Shown here piece after piece: positions 9,955 through 20,799 of a DNA stretch of 64,000 bases. Where the stretch lies: the NCBI GenBank assembly GCA_021234155.1, contig JAJEKV010000049.1, forward strand, positions 5,079,001 through 5,143,000, read 5' to 3'. Numbering within the stretch: position 1 is the stretch's first letter; every line of letters starts with the position of its first letter. Under the pieces are notes generated by a model. It saw only the letters and a program-made list of their open reading frames with translations. It was not told the origin of the DNA and did no database searches. The position numbers and the translations under genes are program-made. The stretch comes from Isoetes taiwanensis (lineage: Eukaryota > Streptophyta > Lycopodiopsida > Isoetales > Isoetaceae).

Positions 9955-12279
9955 ATATTCAAATGCTTTAAGTCTTTATTTTTTCATGTTTACATGTAAA
10001 TGAAGGGTTCACTTGACAGACCTTATTTCTGAAACCAGTAGTCATTTTGATTTAATATGATATGCTGCTCCTTTGTAATTGCTATTCAGATACTGGCATA
10101 TATGCTTCCTACTTTTTCCAAGACTACAATGTCACATCTAATGTTACTGCATGGTCTTTGTGGCTCTGGCATTGGCATTTTTGGTTTTGTCGCAGGCCTT
10201 CATGGACTCTGTTTGCTAGTGTATAAGTAGCAAGGGAAGTTCAGGCGTATTAAAGATTAATCGTCTGATTAAGTTTACATGGTTATAAGGATAACTTGTC
10301 TTGGACTTGTACTTTGGATATCAGACTATAGGAACACAAGTACCAAGTTTGAATGCGTTCAGATTTTTGGATTGATAATACAGTGGATGGATTGACTGAA
10401 GCTGATGCTGACCTAGGATACTAGGTTAGGCCGGGTTTTTTTTAGACACTTCAATTCTCTGGTTTAACTGGAGTTGCTTGTGTCCTTCAGTCTATTATCC
10501 TATCGATCATGCATTCAATCTCTATATTGATTTATCTTAAACCAGCATTACTAATGACTGCTAAACTTTTACAGGATTTTCTCTATTCGTTATTACAGAA
10601 GGATTTTTCAGCAAGAAATCTTATAAAAGATTCTAATTCTTTAAGGCAACCTCTGCCACTTGGCTTAATACCAATGATCATATGCCACTCGGCCTGATAA
10701 ATTATAAGTTACCAGAGAGACTCACGCATGAACTTGGACTCAATTTTGACATAAAGACTATGCTACAGGGAATCATTAAACGCCATCAGAGGTATTTAGT
10801 CTGATCCTGCTGATAATATAAGGGTTTTTACTTATTGGGTTGGGTCTGGCCTCTGCTGTATAGTAGGGGTCACCCCTCCCTATTTATACAATCAAATTAT
10901 CCTGAGGTCAACCTCACCTTACGGGTGGTGGTAGGTTTTTTTTATAATTATGAACATCACGTTATCCTGATGCACTGAACATCATCATGTTGCTCTAAAA
11001 TGACATAAAATAGCCAATGGGGCACTTGTTTACTATATGAACATGCTCATTTTACCTTAGAAATGTTAAACATGGATTTCACGTAAGAAAACATACATAT
11101 GTGTACTTTGGCCTCATCCAATTTCGATTTATAAGGTTAGAAACTTTTAGTAAATTTGTGGGTCTCATTATTATATCCAATTACCTTGAATATACATGCA
11201 TGCATGCATGTTTGCCATGTGTTGGCTTTTCGATTGCACTATACCTTTTTGTTGCATGAAAGTGACGTTCTACATGAGGATCAAAAAGATGAAAAAACAC
11301 ACTTACCTTATTGACGACCACGGCATGGCTCATTTCATAATACAAAGAGCAAGGATTTATCTTGCCATCAAGGACAATACCATTTGGGTGATAATGGTAG
11401 TGGATATCATCTTTTTCTTGAACTCTCTTGTATTCCATTGCCCTAATGTATTTCTGTGACCTAATACAAAAATTGTGCCCTAGCATAGCCGCTTCTTCAT
11501 TTGCTTCGTCACACTGCACAATGTATGCTGTAATGTTTACTTCTACGCAAAATATGAGATCGCCAAAGAAGTCCGACCATGGCCTCTGTTATAAAATCGT
11601 TTGGGGCAGCTCCAATATTCAAAAGGTGCAATGTTGCTGATATATTTTACAAAAGGCCTCTTTAACTTCATGTTCTACACGGTGCTAGTCTTAAAGACTT
11701 GACATTCATGCAACAAGAAAAATGCAAAAGTGTTTTTTAGCTTCCGGTTGGGGCTTCATAACCGGGTTCTTATCACTAGATTGTTTATATTCATCCGCTT
11801 TTTATTATATTCAATTACTAGCTTTGAACAGTCTACATTCTATTTCTACATTTGCCATTCCATTTTCCTCTAGAATCTAACTTTGGGCAAAGGGTTACAA
11901 AGGGTGATCGGCCATAAGCCGAGAGGACCCAATGTACCTTTTGGCCCTTGCTATGTTACCATTTTCATGCTAACATAGTATTGTTTGGTCTGCAGTACGG
12001 ATCCTCTCTTCCCTTTGTGATTCCTTTGTTGTTTATGTTAGTATTTTTTGAAGTGGATATGGAGCATCCAAGAAGCTGCTACCAAACGTCTCGATATGAT
12101 AAGTTCTTCCTTTCGTCTGGTGTAATGCTGGCGTAAAATTATTCTTAAGGGCTATCACTTTTTGTTTTAATTTCATGGAACAGAAATCAATTTACTAATC
12201 TAAAACATACTTGAGTAATTAAGCATGTAAGCAAGCATTCTTGTGCATTGGATTGGTGTATCCCATATATTGAGAAACA
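9955..12279. repeat. array unit U1 (short form, 2.3 kb)
   Basis: Defined from ATATTCAAATG to the next occurrence. It contains a membrane-protein 3' exon (10090-10230), an open stretch with an acceptor-like TTTTACAG before GATTTTCTC at about 10576, a TGCATGCA run near 11196, the unidentified minus-strand exon (11307-11513), and the start of the membrane-protein exon e2 (from about 11996). Compared with U2 it lacks the CIP7-like segment; the deletion joins TTTTTATTA to TATTCAATTAC. The remainder shows no coding sequence. Confidence 0.85.
11307..11513 (-). pseudogene. unidentified 69-codon exon, U1 copy
   Basis: Minus strand, TGTGCAG acceptor, 207 bp open in phase 0-0 and an AAG|GTAAGTG donor. 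The reading starts CDEANEEAAMLGHNF and includes YKRVQEKDD, HYHYHPNGIVLDGK and ends SHAVVVNK. I do not recognise the family. Five copies in this window keep the splice sites and nearly all residues, so it comes from a real gene. Copies in U4 and U5 are the same length, while U2 and U6 carry a 14 bp tandem duplication (ATTGACGACCACTT). Confidence 0.6.
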
Positions 12280-12560
12280 ATATTCAAATGGTTTAAGTCT
12301 TTATTTTTTCATGTTTACATGTAGATGAAGGGTTCACTTGACAGACCTTATTTCTGAAACCAGTGGTCATTTTGATTTAATATGATATGCTGCTCCTTTG
12401 TAATTGCTATTCAGATATACTGGCATATATGCTTCCTACTTTTTCCAAGACTACAATGTCACATCTAATGTTACTGCATGGTCTTTGTGGCTCTGGAATT
12501 GGCATTTTTGGTTTTGTTGCAGGCCTTCATGGACTCTGTTTGCTAGTGTATAAGTAGCAA
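11996..12560 (+). pseudogene. membrane-protein gene fragment, exons e2-e3 (U1/U2)
   Basis: Exon e2 follows a CTGCAG acceptor and reads GSSLPFVIPLLFMLVF, then IWSIQEAATKRLDMI-like sequence in other copies. Here GCAGTACGG replaces GCAGGTACGG and a small deletion (TTTTTTGAAG) disturbs the frame. Exon e3 follows ATTCAG near 12415 and, in the intact frame, ends GLHGLCLLVYK and stop. This copy has an extra AT (CAGATATACTGG), a frameshift. e1 is missing. Family unknown; hydrophobic segments imply a membrane protein. Confidence 0.5.
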
Positions 12561-13640
12561 GGGAAGTTCAGGCGTATTAAAGATTAATCGTCTGATTAAG
12601 TTTACATGGTTATAAGGATAACTTGTCTTAGACTTGTACTTTGGATATCAAACTATAGGAACACAAGTACCAAGTTTCAATGCGTTCAGATTTTTGGATT
12701 GATAATACAGTGGATGGATTGACTGAAGCTGATGCTGACCTAGGATACTAGGTTAGGCCGAGTTTTTTTTAGACACTTCAATTCTCCGGTTTAACTGGAG
12801 TTGCTTGTGTCCTTCAGTCTATTATCCTATCGATCATGCATTCAATCTCTATATTGATTTATCTTAAACCAGCATTACTAATGACTGCTAAACTTTTACA
12901 GGATTTTCTCTATTCGTTATTACAAAAGGATTTTTCAGCAAGAAATCTTATAAAAGATTCTAATTCTTTAAGGCAACCTCTGCCACTTGGCTTAATACCA
13001 ATGATCATATGCCACTCGGCCTGATAAATTATAAGTTACCAGAGAGACTCACGCATGAACTTGGACTCAATTTTGACATAAAGGCTATGCTACAGGGAAT
13101 CATTAAACGCCATCAGAGATATTTAGTCTGATCCTGCTGATAATATAAGGGTTTTTGCTTATTGGGTTGGGTCTAACCTCTGCTGTACGGGTCAGCCCTC
13201 CCTATTTATACAATCAAATTATCCTGAGGTCAACCTCACCTTACGGGTGGTGGTAGGTTTTTTTTATAATTATGAACATCACGTTATCCTGATGCACTGA
13301 ACATCATCATGTTGCTCTAAAATGACATAAAATAGCCAATGGGGCACTTGTTTACTATATGAACATGCTCATTTTACCTTAGAAATGTTAAACATGGATT
13401 TCACGTAAGAAAACATACATATGTGTACTTTGGTCTCATCCAATTTCGATTTATAAGCTTAGAAACTTTTAGTAAATTTGTGGGTCTCATTATTATATCC
13501 AATTACCTTGAATATACATGCATGTATGCATGTTTGCCATGTGTTGGCTTTTCGATTGCACTATACCTTTTTGTTGCATGAAAGTGATGTTCTACATAGT
13601 TTTATATGCAAGGATCAAAAAGATGAAAAAACACACTCAC

Positions 13641-13861
13641 CGTATTGACGACCACTTATTGACGACCACGGCATGGCTCATTTCATAATACAAAGAGCAA
13701 GGATTTATCTTGCCATCAAGGACAATACCATTTGGGTGATAATGGTAGTGGATATCATATTTTTCTTGAACTCTCTTGTATTCCATTGCTCTAATGTATT
13801 TCTGTGACCTAATACAAAAATTGTGCCCTAGCATAGCCGCTTCTTCATTTGCTTTGTCACA
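13641..13861 (-). pseudogene. unidentified exon, U2 copy with 14 bp duplication
   Basis: Same exon as at 11307-11513, but 221 bp long because ATTGACGACCACTT is tandemly duplicated next to the donor, which shifts the frame by two before GTGAGTG. Upstream (minus) the acceptor is followed by TGTGACAAAGCAAATG, coding CDKANEE. The LINE-A copy 2 insertion lies 24 bp away on the 5' side. Confidence 0.6.
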
Positions 13862-13884
13862 CTGCACGCTGCGGCTTCTTGCTT

Positions 13885-14669
13885 TGGCAGTGGCGATGGG
13901 CCCGCAGCGACTCAAAGCCTGCTGGAAAGACAAGCAAGCCCAGTGGTTCTCGCTATGGAATGTGCAGGCACACAGATGTGGACCAGTGCATACAATCAAG
14001 GAACGCTACCTTGAAGCGGTGCCCGGATGCTTGCTTCATGGCCAAGCTTTTGGGATGCAGAGGCCTGTCACATCATGTCAAGGTGGCAAATTATTGACCG
14101 GAGTTAATCCCATGCTCACGAGGGGCCCACACCACTACCCCGCCGCACCCATCTACCCATGAAAAAGCGGGGTGATTGCTTCCATTCGCGCAGTGCACAC
14201 CACCTCCGCGATTGAGACGGAGATGGATTCTGGAGCCGCGGAGGACAGAGTCGATCTTTGTCAACAGAAGCCATTGAGGATGAAAATCACGCCCTCCGGG
14301 CTGTCCGTGCACGAGCATATCCCGGTCCTGCTCGGTATGCTTTCGGTTAGTTATGCCCCATCGGGCCTTGCATGAGCTACTGAGCCGCGGCCTCTGTAGG
14401 GCTTATTGGGATCGTACCTCCGGGAGGTAATGGATCACGCGGACTCGCTTATGCCCCCCATCCGGCATTAACCTCGGTTGTACTTGTGATTATGTATATA
14501 ATCATGCGGTATGTCAAAGATCCTTATTGCTACTAAGGTTTTCCCCGAAAACCCTTCCGGCGGGGTTTTTAATCCTGGTAGTAATACGCCTGCTGCTCTC
14601 TCTTTGTACTTGGGTCCCATAGGCCAGTTGGTCTCCGTGGACGATAAAATCATATTCTATTCTATTCCA
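13885..14669 (+). mobile_element. LINE-A copy 2, 5'-truncated
   Basis: A GC-rich 0.8 kb insert. The sister unit U6 (29,670-29,690) has TTGCTTCATCGCCATCTCTC, an approximate empty site, where U2 has the insert. It ends with the LINE-A signature: a CGAAAACCC hairpin near 14548, GGTCTCCGTGGACGATAAAA and a TTCTA-rich tail (about 14653-14668). The upstream part shows SLSTEAIEDENHAL near 14255, equivalent to the GAIEDESHT C-terminal motif of copy 1. No intact ORF. U5, the tandem partner, lacks both the insert and its flanks. Confidence 0.82.
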
Positions 14670-16023
14670 TTCTCTTTGCTTCATCTGCTTTGTTTCATAA
14701 AGATTGAAGAGTGTATTCCACCACAGTGTATGCTGTAATGTTTACTTCTACGCAAATATGAGACTGCCAGCACGTCCGACCATGGCCTCTGTTATAAAAT
14801 CGTTTGGGGCAGCTCCAATATTCAAAAGGTGCAATGTTGCTGATACATTTTACAAAAGGCCTCTTTAACTTCATGTTCTACACGGTGCTAGTCTTAAAGA
14901 CTTGACATTCATGCAACAAGAAAAATGCAGAAGTGTTTTTAGCTTCCAGTTGGGGCTTCATAACTGGTTCTTATCACTAGATTGTTTATATTCATCTGCT
15001 TTTTTATTACAAGAAATTTATCGCAGCGGCCTTGCTTTTGTTCGAATTGTTTCTAGTTTGAACTGTGATTATATGAATCGGTCTGATAGTCTTAGTGTCA
15101 AAGATGCCTAGTTTGACAATGTTGTGGTCTTTGTGATCCTTAGATTCTATTTGGGTTATGCATTCTATACAGGAATGGTAGACCATGGATTTATGTTTTC
15201 CTAGCTAGGCGGTATTTTAGTAGGCTCACCTAAGACCGAGCGAGAAGCCATGGACATGATAGCAAGAAGAGAATTGAAGCATTGAAGTACCATGCTAGCA
15301 AGGGACAATAAAAGCCAACAATGAGTATCATCAAATAAGTTTGTTGAAAAAAAAAATGGTTGGAACCATTTTTTAAATTGGTTATAAAAAAGCAAAGCAC
15401 CAAAGACATTAAGAAAAAGGAGATATTGTTGTTCTTTACCCTCGAAAACTATTACAACAAATCCAAGAGAACCAGGAAAAAGGAGATATTATTCTTAAAA
15501 ACTATTACAACAAATCCAAGTGAGCCATGCTGATCAGCCAACAGAACAGTCTGGGAATGGATGTGGTGCAAGGAGCAAAAGCCTTTGGATGCCAAGTTGC
15601 ATATTATTCCAAGAACCAGAAGCCAGATTGTGCTTTCCCCGATGTTCCTAATTATTAATCATATTAACTAGGAAATTACAATCTGAAAAAAAAGGCAAGT
15701 GCCAAGTAGAAAATTTTGGTTTATATAAATTACAAATGCTTCAATGAAGAATTTGTTGGTTTTGCTATGCAAACAGCATTATTGGCTAGTCTCGTCCATT
15801 TTGTTACATAAAAGTAGCAGGTCAATAACACGGGCATAAGAAGGTGACCTGAAATTCATAACATAGGTGACAGTATTGCCATGCAACTACTTGTTCGAGC
15901 TGTACAGTGTCAAGTGAGATTGCTATGTTTTATGGTTGAATTATTACAATAAGGAAGAAATGTTTTGCTGCATCAAAAAGAGTCACTGCACGAGCATGGT
16001 AGGTATTCATATTGCACTGGTAC

Positions 16024-16964
16024 CTTAATCGTGAGGCTCCAAAGTGCTCAGAAAATGTGATTATTATATCTGGTATATTATACATATTAAATCCTGCATC
16101 AATGGAACGGGCAAATGCCATCCGCTGCTCCCTTTGAAGCATTGATCTGCGCGCTTCCATTGCTTTTGTTAAGCGTAACCTGCACATCCCTTAAAGATTA
16201 GCCTAGATTAAAATTGTGCACCATATAGATGCTTAAAAGACACTCAAATAAAAAACAAAACCTCACTTGGAGCTCTCCCCTCCATCTTGATCCACATCAT
16301 CCAGGGATTCACGCCTTATTAACTATATTAACCATGAGCAAGAAAGGTAACCTCCCATTAGCCATGAATTCTAATAATCAGGACAAATGCACCAGGTATT
16401 GTTCACCCGATACACACCTTTGTCATACCCCCATCGTTATCCAGAGTTGACTTCTGAGTCGCTTTGCCACCTACAATTAAGTTACTTCAAATCTGTTAAA
16501 GCCCTTGATCCAGGTCTAGAAAATAAGAGTTTATCGGCTGAACGTATCATGATCATTGGTAATGTAATGATTGCCCACTACATGGCAGCGGTTAGAGCCA
16601 GGTTCCAGCTTTACCTGAGTCTTCATTTGCTTGATTGTATAAAGCTTCTTCTATTTGTAAAAGTTCTGCATCTATCTTGTTCTAATACTTCTGGCGTAAT
16701 CACAAAACGTAACCTAAAATCAAAGGAATGAGTAAGCAGATCAGGAATGCAAACGGCCTACAAATACATGAAAATTATATATACTTCTGCATGGTGCCCT
16801 TTGTAAACCAGCTCGCATTAATCTCTGAAGGGGGCTCCAATCTGATAGAATAGCCTCCAGCGGCTGTTTGTACTTCTGCAACTCGTAGGTGAGTAAGGAA
16901 CGGCTGCAGAAGGCCCGAAGTAAGCTTTTCTGTGACACCTTTGGCGCAGACCATGAGCTCGCAT
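16024..16964 (-). pseudogene. COP1-interacting protein 7-like gene fragment, copy 1, introns retained
   Basis: Minus-strand exons: 16785-16964 reads [49 protein letters not shown]. 16615-16713 reads LRFVITPEVLEQ and, after a one-base shift, LQIEEALYNQANED. A short exon near 16270-16325 reads RRESLDDVDQDGGESSK. 16024-16179 reads LRLTKAMEARRSMLQREQ and AFARSIDAGFN...FSEHFGASRLR. This is the N-terminal domain order of plant CIP7-related proteins. Splice phases match (AA|G at two joints). The frameshift in the second exon is shared by all three copies, so it predates the duplications. Confidence 0.82.
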
Positions 16965-17122
16965 CTAGATATCGCAATGTCCCATGAATAATCATGTTAT
17001 TTGAAACCTAGGCTTGGTCTACATAGGTATCCAAGTTCAGTCTGCAACAAAAATGAATACGCAGGTTGAATCTGCGAGAAACATGGGTTATCAGGAAGAA
17101 GAAATATACCAAGATCAGTCTC

Positions 17123-18270
17123 TGAAAAATATCGATTCCGGTGATCAAGTTGCCGCTCCTGCTTGCCCTTCTCATATTGGGGCCTTGCATTGGGTATTTT
17201 TTCAGAGTCCTTGCCATCGCCCTGTTTGCCCAGATAACTTTTTCAGAAAGCGGAAAGGAAGCATTCAGCCTATGCGTCTCGTACCTACGAAATCTTTGTG
17301 AAGCTTTAGAAAAGACTAGAAAGTAAGTATTCCGACCCACCACTATGCAAAGCCATAGCTCGCCATGCCACAACACTTGAGCTGAGGTCGTGCCCGCCAT
17401 CGCCAATAGCCAGGCGTCGAAATAGCAGGAGAATGCAAGAAGCTTAAGGAGAGGATTTGACGGAGCCGATTCCTCCCAAACGGATAAGGACAAAAACGTG
17501 GCATCGTTCGAAATTTTTTCCCAAATATTTTTCCCTCGCCATTTTTCCCCCCACCCAGGAATCTAAGGCATTAAAGAATCGAATCTTGGTGAGTCTCGAT
17601 TATATAAGTGTAGATATTCAATTACTAGCTATGAACAGTCTACATTCTATTTCTACATTTGCCATTCCATTTTCCTCTAGAATCTAACTTTGGGCAAAGG
17701 GTTACAAAGGGTGATCGGCCATAAGCCGAGAGGACCCAATGTACCTTTTGGCCCTTGCTATGTTACCATTTTCATGCTAACATAGTATTGTTTGGCTGCA
17801 GGTACGGATCCTCTCTTCCCTTTGTGATTCCTTTGCTGTTTATGTTAGTATTTTGTGGGAAGTGGATATGGAGCATCCAAGAAGCTGCTACCAAACGTCT
17901 CGATATGATAAGTTCTTCCTTTCGTCTGGTGTAATGCTGGCATAAAATTATTGTTAAGGGCTATCACTTGTGGCTTTAACTTCCATGCAGTTGGCTTTGT
18001 TTTAACTTCATGGAAAACAGAAATCAATTTACTAATCTAAAACATACTTGAGTAATTAAGCATGTAAGTAAGCATTCTTGTGCATTGGATTGGTGTATCC
18101 CACATATTGAGAAACAATATTCAAATGCTTTAAGTCTTTATTTTTTCATGTTTACATGTAAATGAAGGGTTCACTTGACAGACCTTATTTCTGAAACCAG
18201 TGGTCATTTTGATTTAATATGATATGCTGCTCCTTTGTAATTGCTATTCAGATATACTGGCATATATGCT
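17123..18270 (+). pseudogene. membrane-protein gene fragment, exons e1-e2 and truncated e3 (U2)
   Basis: e1 (to 17322) reads VIKLPLLLALLILGPCIGYF then FRVLAIALFAQITFSESGKE and ends LCEALEKTRK with donor AAA|GTAAGTAT. e2 (17802-about 17927) begins KYGSSLPFVIPLLFMLVF and includes WSIQEAATKRLDMISSSF. The e1/e2 phases fit (AA plus G). e3 starts near 18253 and is cut off by the duplication junction. Several hydrophobic stretches suggest an integral membrane protein; I cannot name the family. It lies head-to-head with the CIP7-like pseudogene. Confidence 0.5.
18117..18270. repeat. array unit U3, truncated at duplication junction
   Basis: Only the first 154 bp of a unit (ATATTCAAATG to CATATATGCT) are present before the sequence switches to copia RT. 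The switch marks the boundary between the two copies of the 10.8 kb tandem duplication. Confidence 0.9.
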
Positions 18271-19377
18271 CCAAGAGAATGGTATCTTTGCATAGACACT
18301 TTTCTAAGAGAGCAAGGGTTTGAAAATTTTCAAAATGATGGTAACTTATATAGATACAAAATAGGAGATAAATTTTGTATTATAGCCTTGTATGTAGATG
18401 ACTGCATCATGGTTGCTAATTCCACTCAAGTTCTGGAAGTTTGCAAAAATATTCTACAGCACAGATTCAAGACGACAGACTTAGGGCCCTTGCAAAAATT
18501 TCTGGGAATTGAGGTGATTAGAGACAGGAAAAACAGATTCTTTGTGAAACTAAAACAAAAAGGGCATATAGAAAATATGCTTAAAAGGTTCAATATGCAA
18601 CAAGCTTGTGCTTGTCAAAACTCCAATTGTATCGGGCCATCGTTTAACCAAGTTAAGTTCCGAGGTTGATGCGGATGAACTGAGTACATGACACAGTCCC
18701 ATATCGTGCTCTAGTAGGGTGTTTATGTACTTAAGCAACATTACTAGGCCTACATAACCTATCTTTGTCAATATCCTCCGAAGTAGAAGATGCAGCAATC
18801 CTGAAAAGGTTCACTGGTTGGCTGCAAAAAGAGTATTAAAATATCTGAAAGGAACTCAAGATTATGGGATAACTTTCAATGATAATAATCTAGAAATGTA
18901 TGCCTATTCAGGATGCGATCAAGGCGGTGATCAAACGTAAAGGAAGTCTACTACGGGTTATGTGATTTTTTCTTGGGGGGCACAATAAGTTGGAGAACCA
19001 AGAAACAGTCTGCTATAGCCTTATCTTCAGCAGAAGCTGAATATGCAGCCTCATCTCTTTTGTCCAGAGAAATAATTTGGCTTAGAAGACTTCTAGAAGA
19101 GTTGGATATCAAACAGATAAATCCTACAACTATCTTTTCTGATAGCCAAAGTTGCATTGCAATAGTCAAAAATCCAGCTTGAACATGAGAGAACTAAACA
19201 TATTGAGTTAAGCTTGCATTACATCGAGATCAAGCAAAGAAAGGGCAATATCCAAATGATGTATATCAGAACCCGACAAACAAATAGCGGATGTTTTCAC
19301 AAAAGGGCTTCCGTAAAGTAAGTTTACTGCTTTTCAAAAGCGGTTAAAGGTTAATTGCTTATGCAATGAAGGAGGAG
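18271..19377 (+). pseudogene. copia RT C-terminal half and RNase H, duplicated copy
   Basis: It starts inside YGLKQAPREW and keeps ALYVDDCIM, LGPLQKFLGIEV and MLKRFNMQQAC. Single-base indels near 18610-18730 break the frame. RNase H is better preserved than in the left copy: ISWRTKKQSAIALSSAEAEY, then WLRRLLEELDIKQINPTT and FSDSQSCIAIVKNP. It has no own 5' half because it was created by duplication, not retrotransposition. Confidence 0.9.
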
Positions 19378-19897
19378 TGTTAGAAAAATGAGGTCATTGC
19401 ATAAGAGTGTGTCATGTGATATTCGAGCACATAAGGGGATTAGTGACCACATTTTGGCTCCCCTAGGCTAATGAGGATTCATACAAGCATTCATGAGAAA
19501 CAAAGGCGTTGAATGCAAGAAAGAAAAGCTCGAATTGAAAAGTGGCGGGCAGGTACTACCACTCGAGGTTGCTACGCCCGAAAATCGCTTGGTACCCCCC
19601 CCTCGCCACTTAGGGTTTTGGGTTGATCGGTCAACGGTCAAAGTCAACGACAAACCGAACTTAAGGACAGCAGGGCATTCTATTATCCAGGCAAGTTGGA
19701 AAACTTTCTATATGAAGGGCATGCACGATTTGACAAGTGGATATGTCCAGATTGGCAAGAAAATATTCATATGTATATAGGGATGATGGGGATAGATGAA
19801 TGCATCTGTTGTAGATGAAGTTATAGGTGCGGATTGGAAGAGGCAGAAGCATATACTTGGTATACTTGAGTTCATATCCTAAGCTTTGATTCTAACA
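19378..19897 (+). repeat. copia 3' LTR, duplicated copy (520 bp)
   Basis: TGTTAGAA...TTCTAACA ends as in 8531-9051, preceded by the GAAGGAGGAG tract. Three W-box cores remain at 19629-19647. The identical downstream flank (GCCCTGTCTAATCGC) shows that this is the same insertion duplicated. Confidence 0.85.
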
Positions 19898-20127
19898 GCC
19901 CTGTCTAATCGCACAAACAGACCTGGTAGAATTTGCAATATCGGATACACAAAGTGTGTAATGTACTCCACACAGTAGTCCTTCCATGCAATCTTTTTCG
20001 AGGATTTTAGAATGGCTACACCCAAAGCCTTTAATATGAACATAGTAAGAAGCATTATGATGCCGGATCCCTCATCCCAAAGAAATGCATCTTTGGTGGG
20101 GAACCCCGAACAGTTGCTTGGATATTC

Positions 20128-20364
20128 CTAAAGACCAAAAAGCTTCTCTACAATCTTAGTATATGCATTTTCATGGCGCTTTTCATCAGCTGCAACAAGG
20201 CCACAGATGGTGGCTAGCTTAGGATCACCAAGCTCCTTAGCATGGCGGGCGGTATTACCATGGGATATGGCAGTGGCTCGCCCCTGAAAGGAGGTATAGA
20301 TGAATCCCAAGTAAGGGTCGTTCTCCGTTTGCGCTGTTGCATTTGAATCCAGATGCGAAGCCAA
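20128..20364 (-). pseudogene. stearoyl-ACP desaturase fragment, copy 2
   Basis: Open for 78 codons on the minus strand: [60 protein letters not shown]. It matches the di-iron ligand region of plant plastid acyl-ACP desaturases. Unlike copy 1 it has Gln (CAG) in TSFQGR. Neither the rest of the gene nor a transit peptide is nearby. The first residues of the open frame are KCS sequence read out of frame, so the piece cannot be an independent gene. Confidence 0.88.
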
Positions 20365-20562
20365 TCTGCCAAATCCGATCCCCTTTTTTGATCCTTACCT
20401 TGGCCTCTGTATAAGCCAGCTCGTACCACAGCGAGCTGCTTGACGTATTACCAAATCGATACAGTGTCATCCTTGAAGGTTCCATATGCCACGAACTCAA
20501 TTAGCTTAAATTCTTCTCTAGTTCGTCTAACACAGCTCTTCCTCCGCATGGAAGTAGGAAAA
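20340..20562 (-). pseudogene. 3-ketoacyl-CoA synthase C-terminal fragment, copy 2
   Basis: GGRAVLDELEKNLS, stop, then [31 protein letters not shown] and [18 protein letters not shown] on the minus strand. It is 5' of, and out of frame with, the desaturase piece; the switch occurs after CNSA. The conserved Asn of RFGNTSS is kept. KCS enzymes catalyse the first step of very-long-chain fatty acid elongation at the ER; this remnant cannot. Confidence 0.88.
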
Positions 20563-20799
20563 AGCTTCGACCTAGCAACCCTAAAAAAATAATCCACACA
20601 ACCCTAAAAAAAAACCATGAAACCCACCACAAAAAAAGCCACCACAGCATTTGCCCTCTTTTCTAAAATCAACGGCTAACAAAAGGGTGCACTCTAGAAA
20701 TACTATTTAGTATACCTGGATGAATACGGCCACCAAATCATATGAAAACCTTAGAGAAAACAATACAAAAACAAAAAAAAACCCCTGTTATAATGCTAC

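Larger units (their letters stand above)
12280..18116. repeat. array unit U2 (long form, 5.8 kb)
   Basis: Same start as U1, but with the CIP7-like segment retained between the E region (shared ACTTGACATTCATGCAAC at about 14899) and the TATTCAATTACTAGC segment at 17619. Contents in order: membrane-protein e3, the TTTTACAG block (12890), the unidentified exon (13641-13861), LINE-A copy 2 (13885-14669), an AT-rich stretch without genes (14740-16020), the CIP7-like pseudogene (16024-16964), and membrane-protein exons e1 and e2 (17123-17933). Confidence 0.88.
7434..18270. repeat. tandem segmental duplication, left copy (10.8 kb)
   Basis: Everything from mid copia RT (7434) to 18270 recurs at 18271-28218 in the same order: copia 3' half, LTR, desaturase/KCS piece, short unit U1, long unit U2. 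At the junction ATATGCT (unit sequence) runs into CCAAGAGAATGG (copia RT). GCT is shared by both parents (7431-7433 and 28216-28218). The left copy is about 0.9 kb longer, mainly because it holds LINE-A copy 2. Confidence 0.9.

Noticed and set aside
10509-10697. 62-codon + ORF repeated in every unit (MHSISILIYLKPALLM...).
   Set aside because: Starts in probable intron sequence and shows no recognisable domain; the part after TTTTACAG may be an exon of the array genes but I cannot support a reading.
11193-11212. TGCATGCA run (also in other units), considered as an RY/Sph regulatory element.
   Set aside because: Simple ATGC microsatellite lying in intronic or decayed DNA; no promoter context.
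14902-15111. 69-codon + ORF in U2 (and 24843-25079).
   Set aside because: Looks like UTR or intron of the array genes; not conserved in frame between units.
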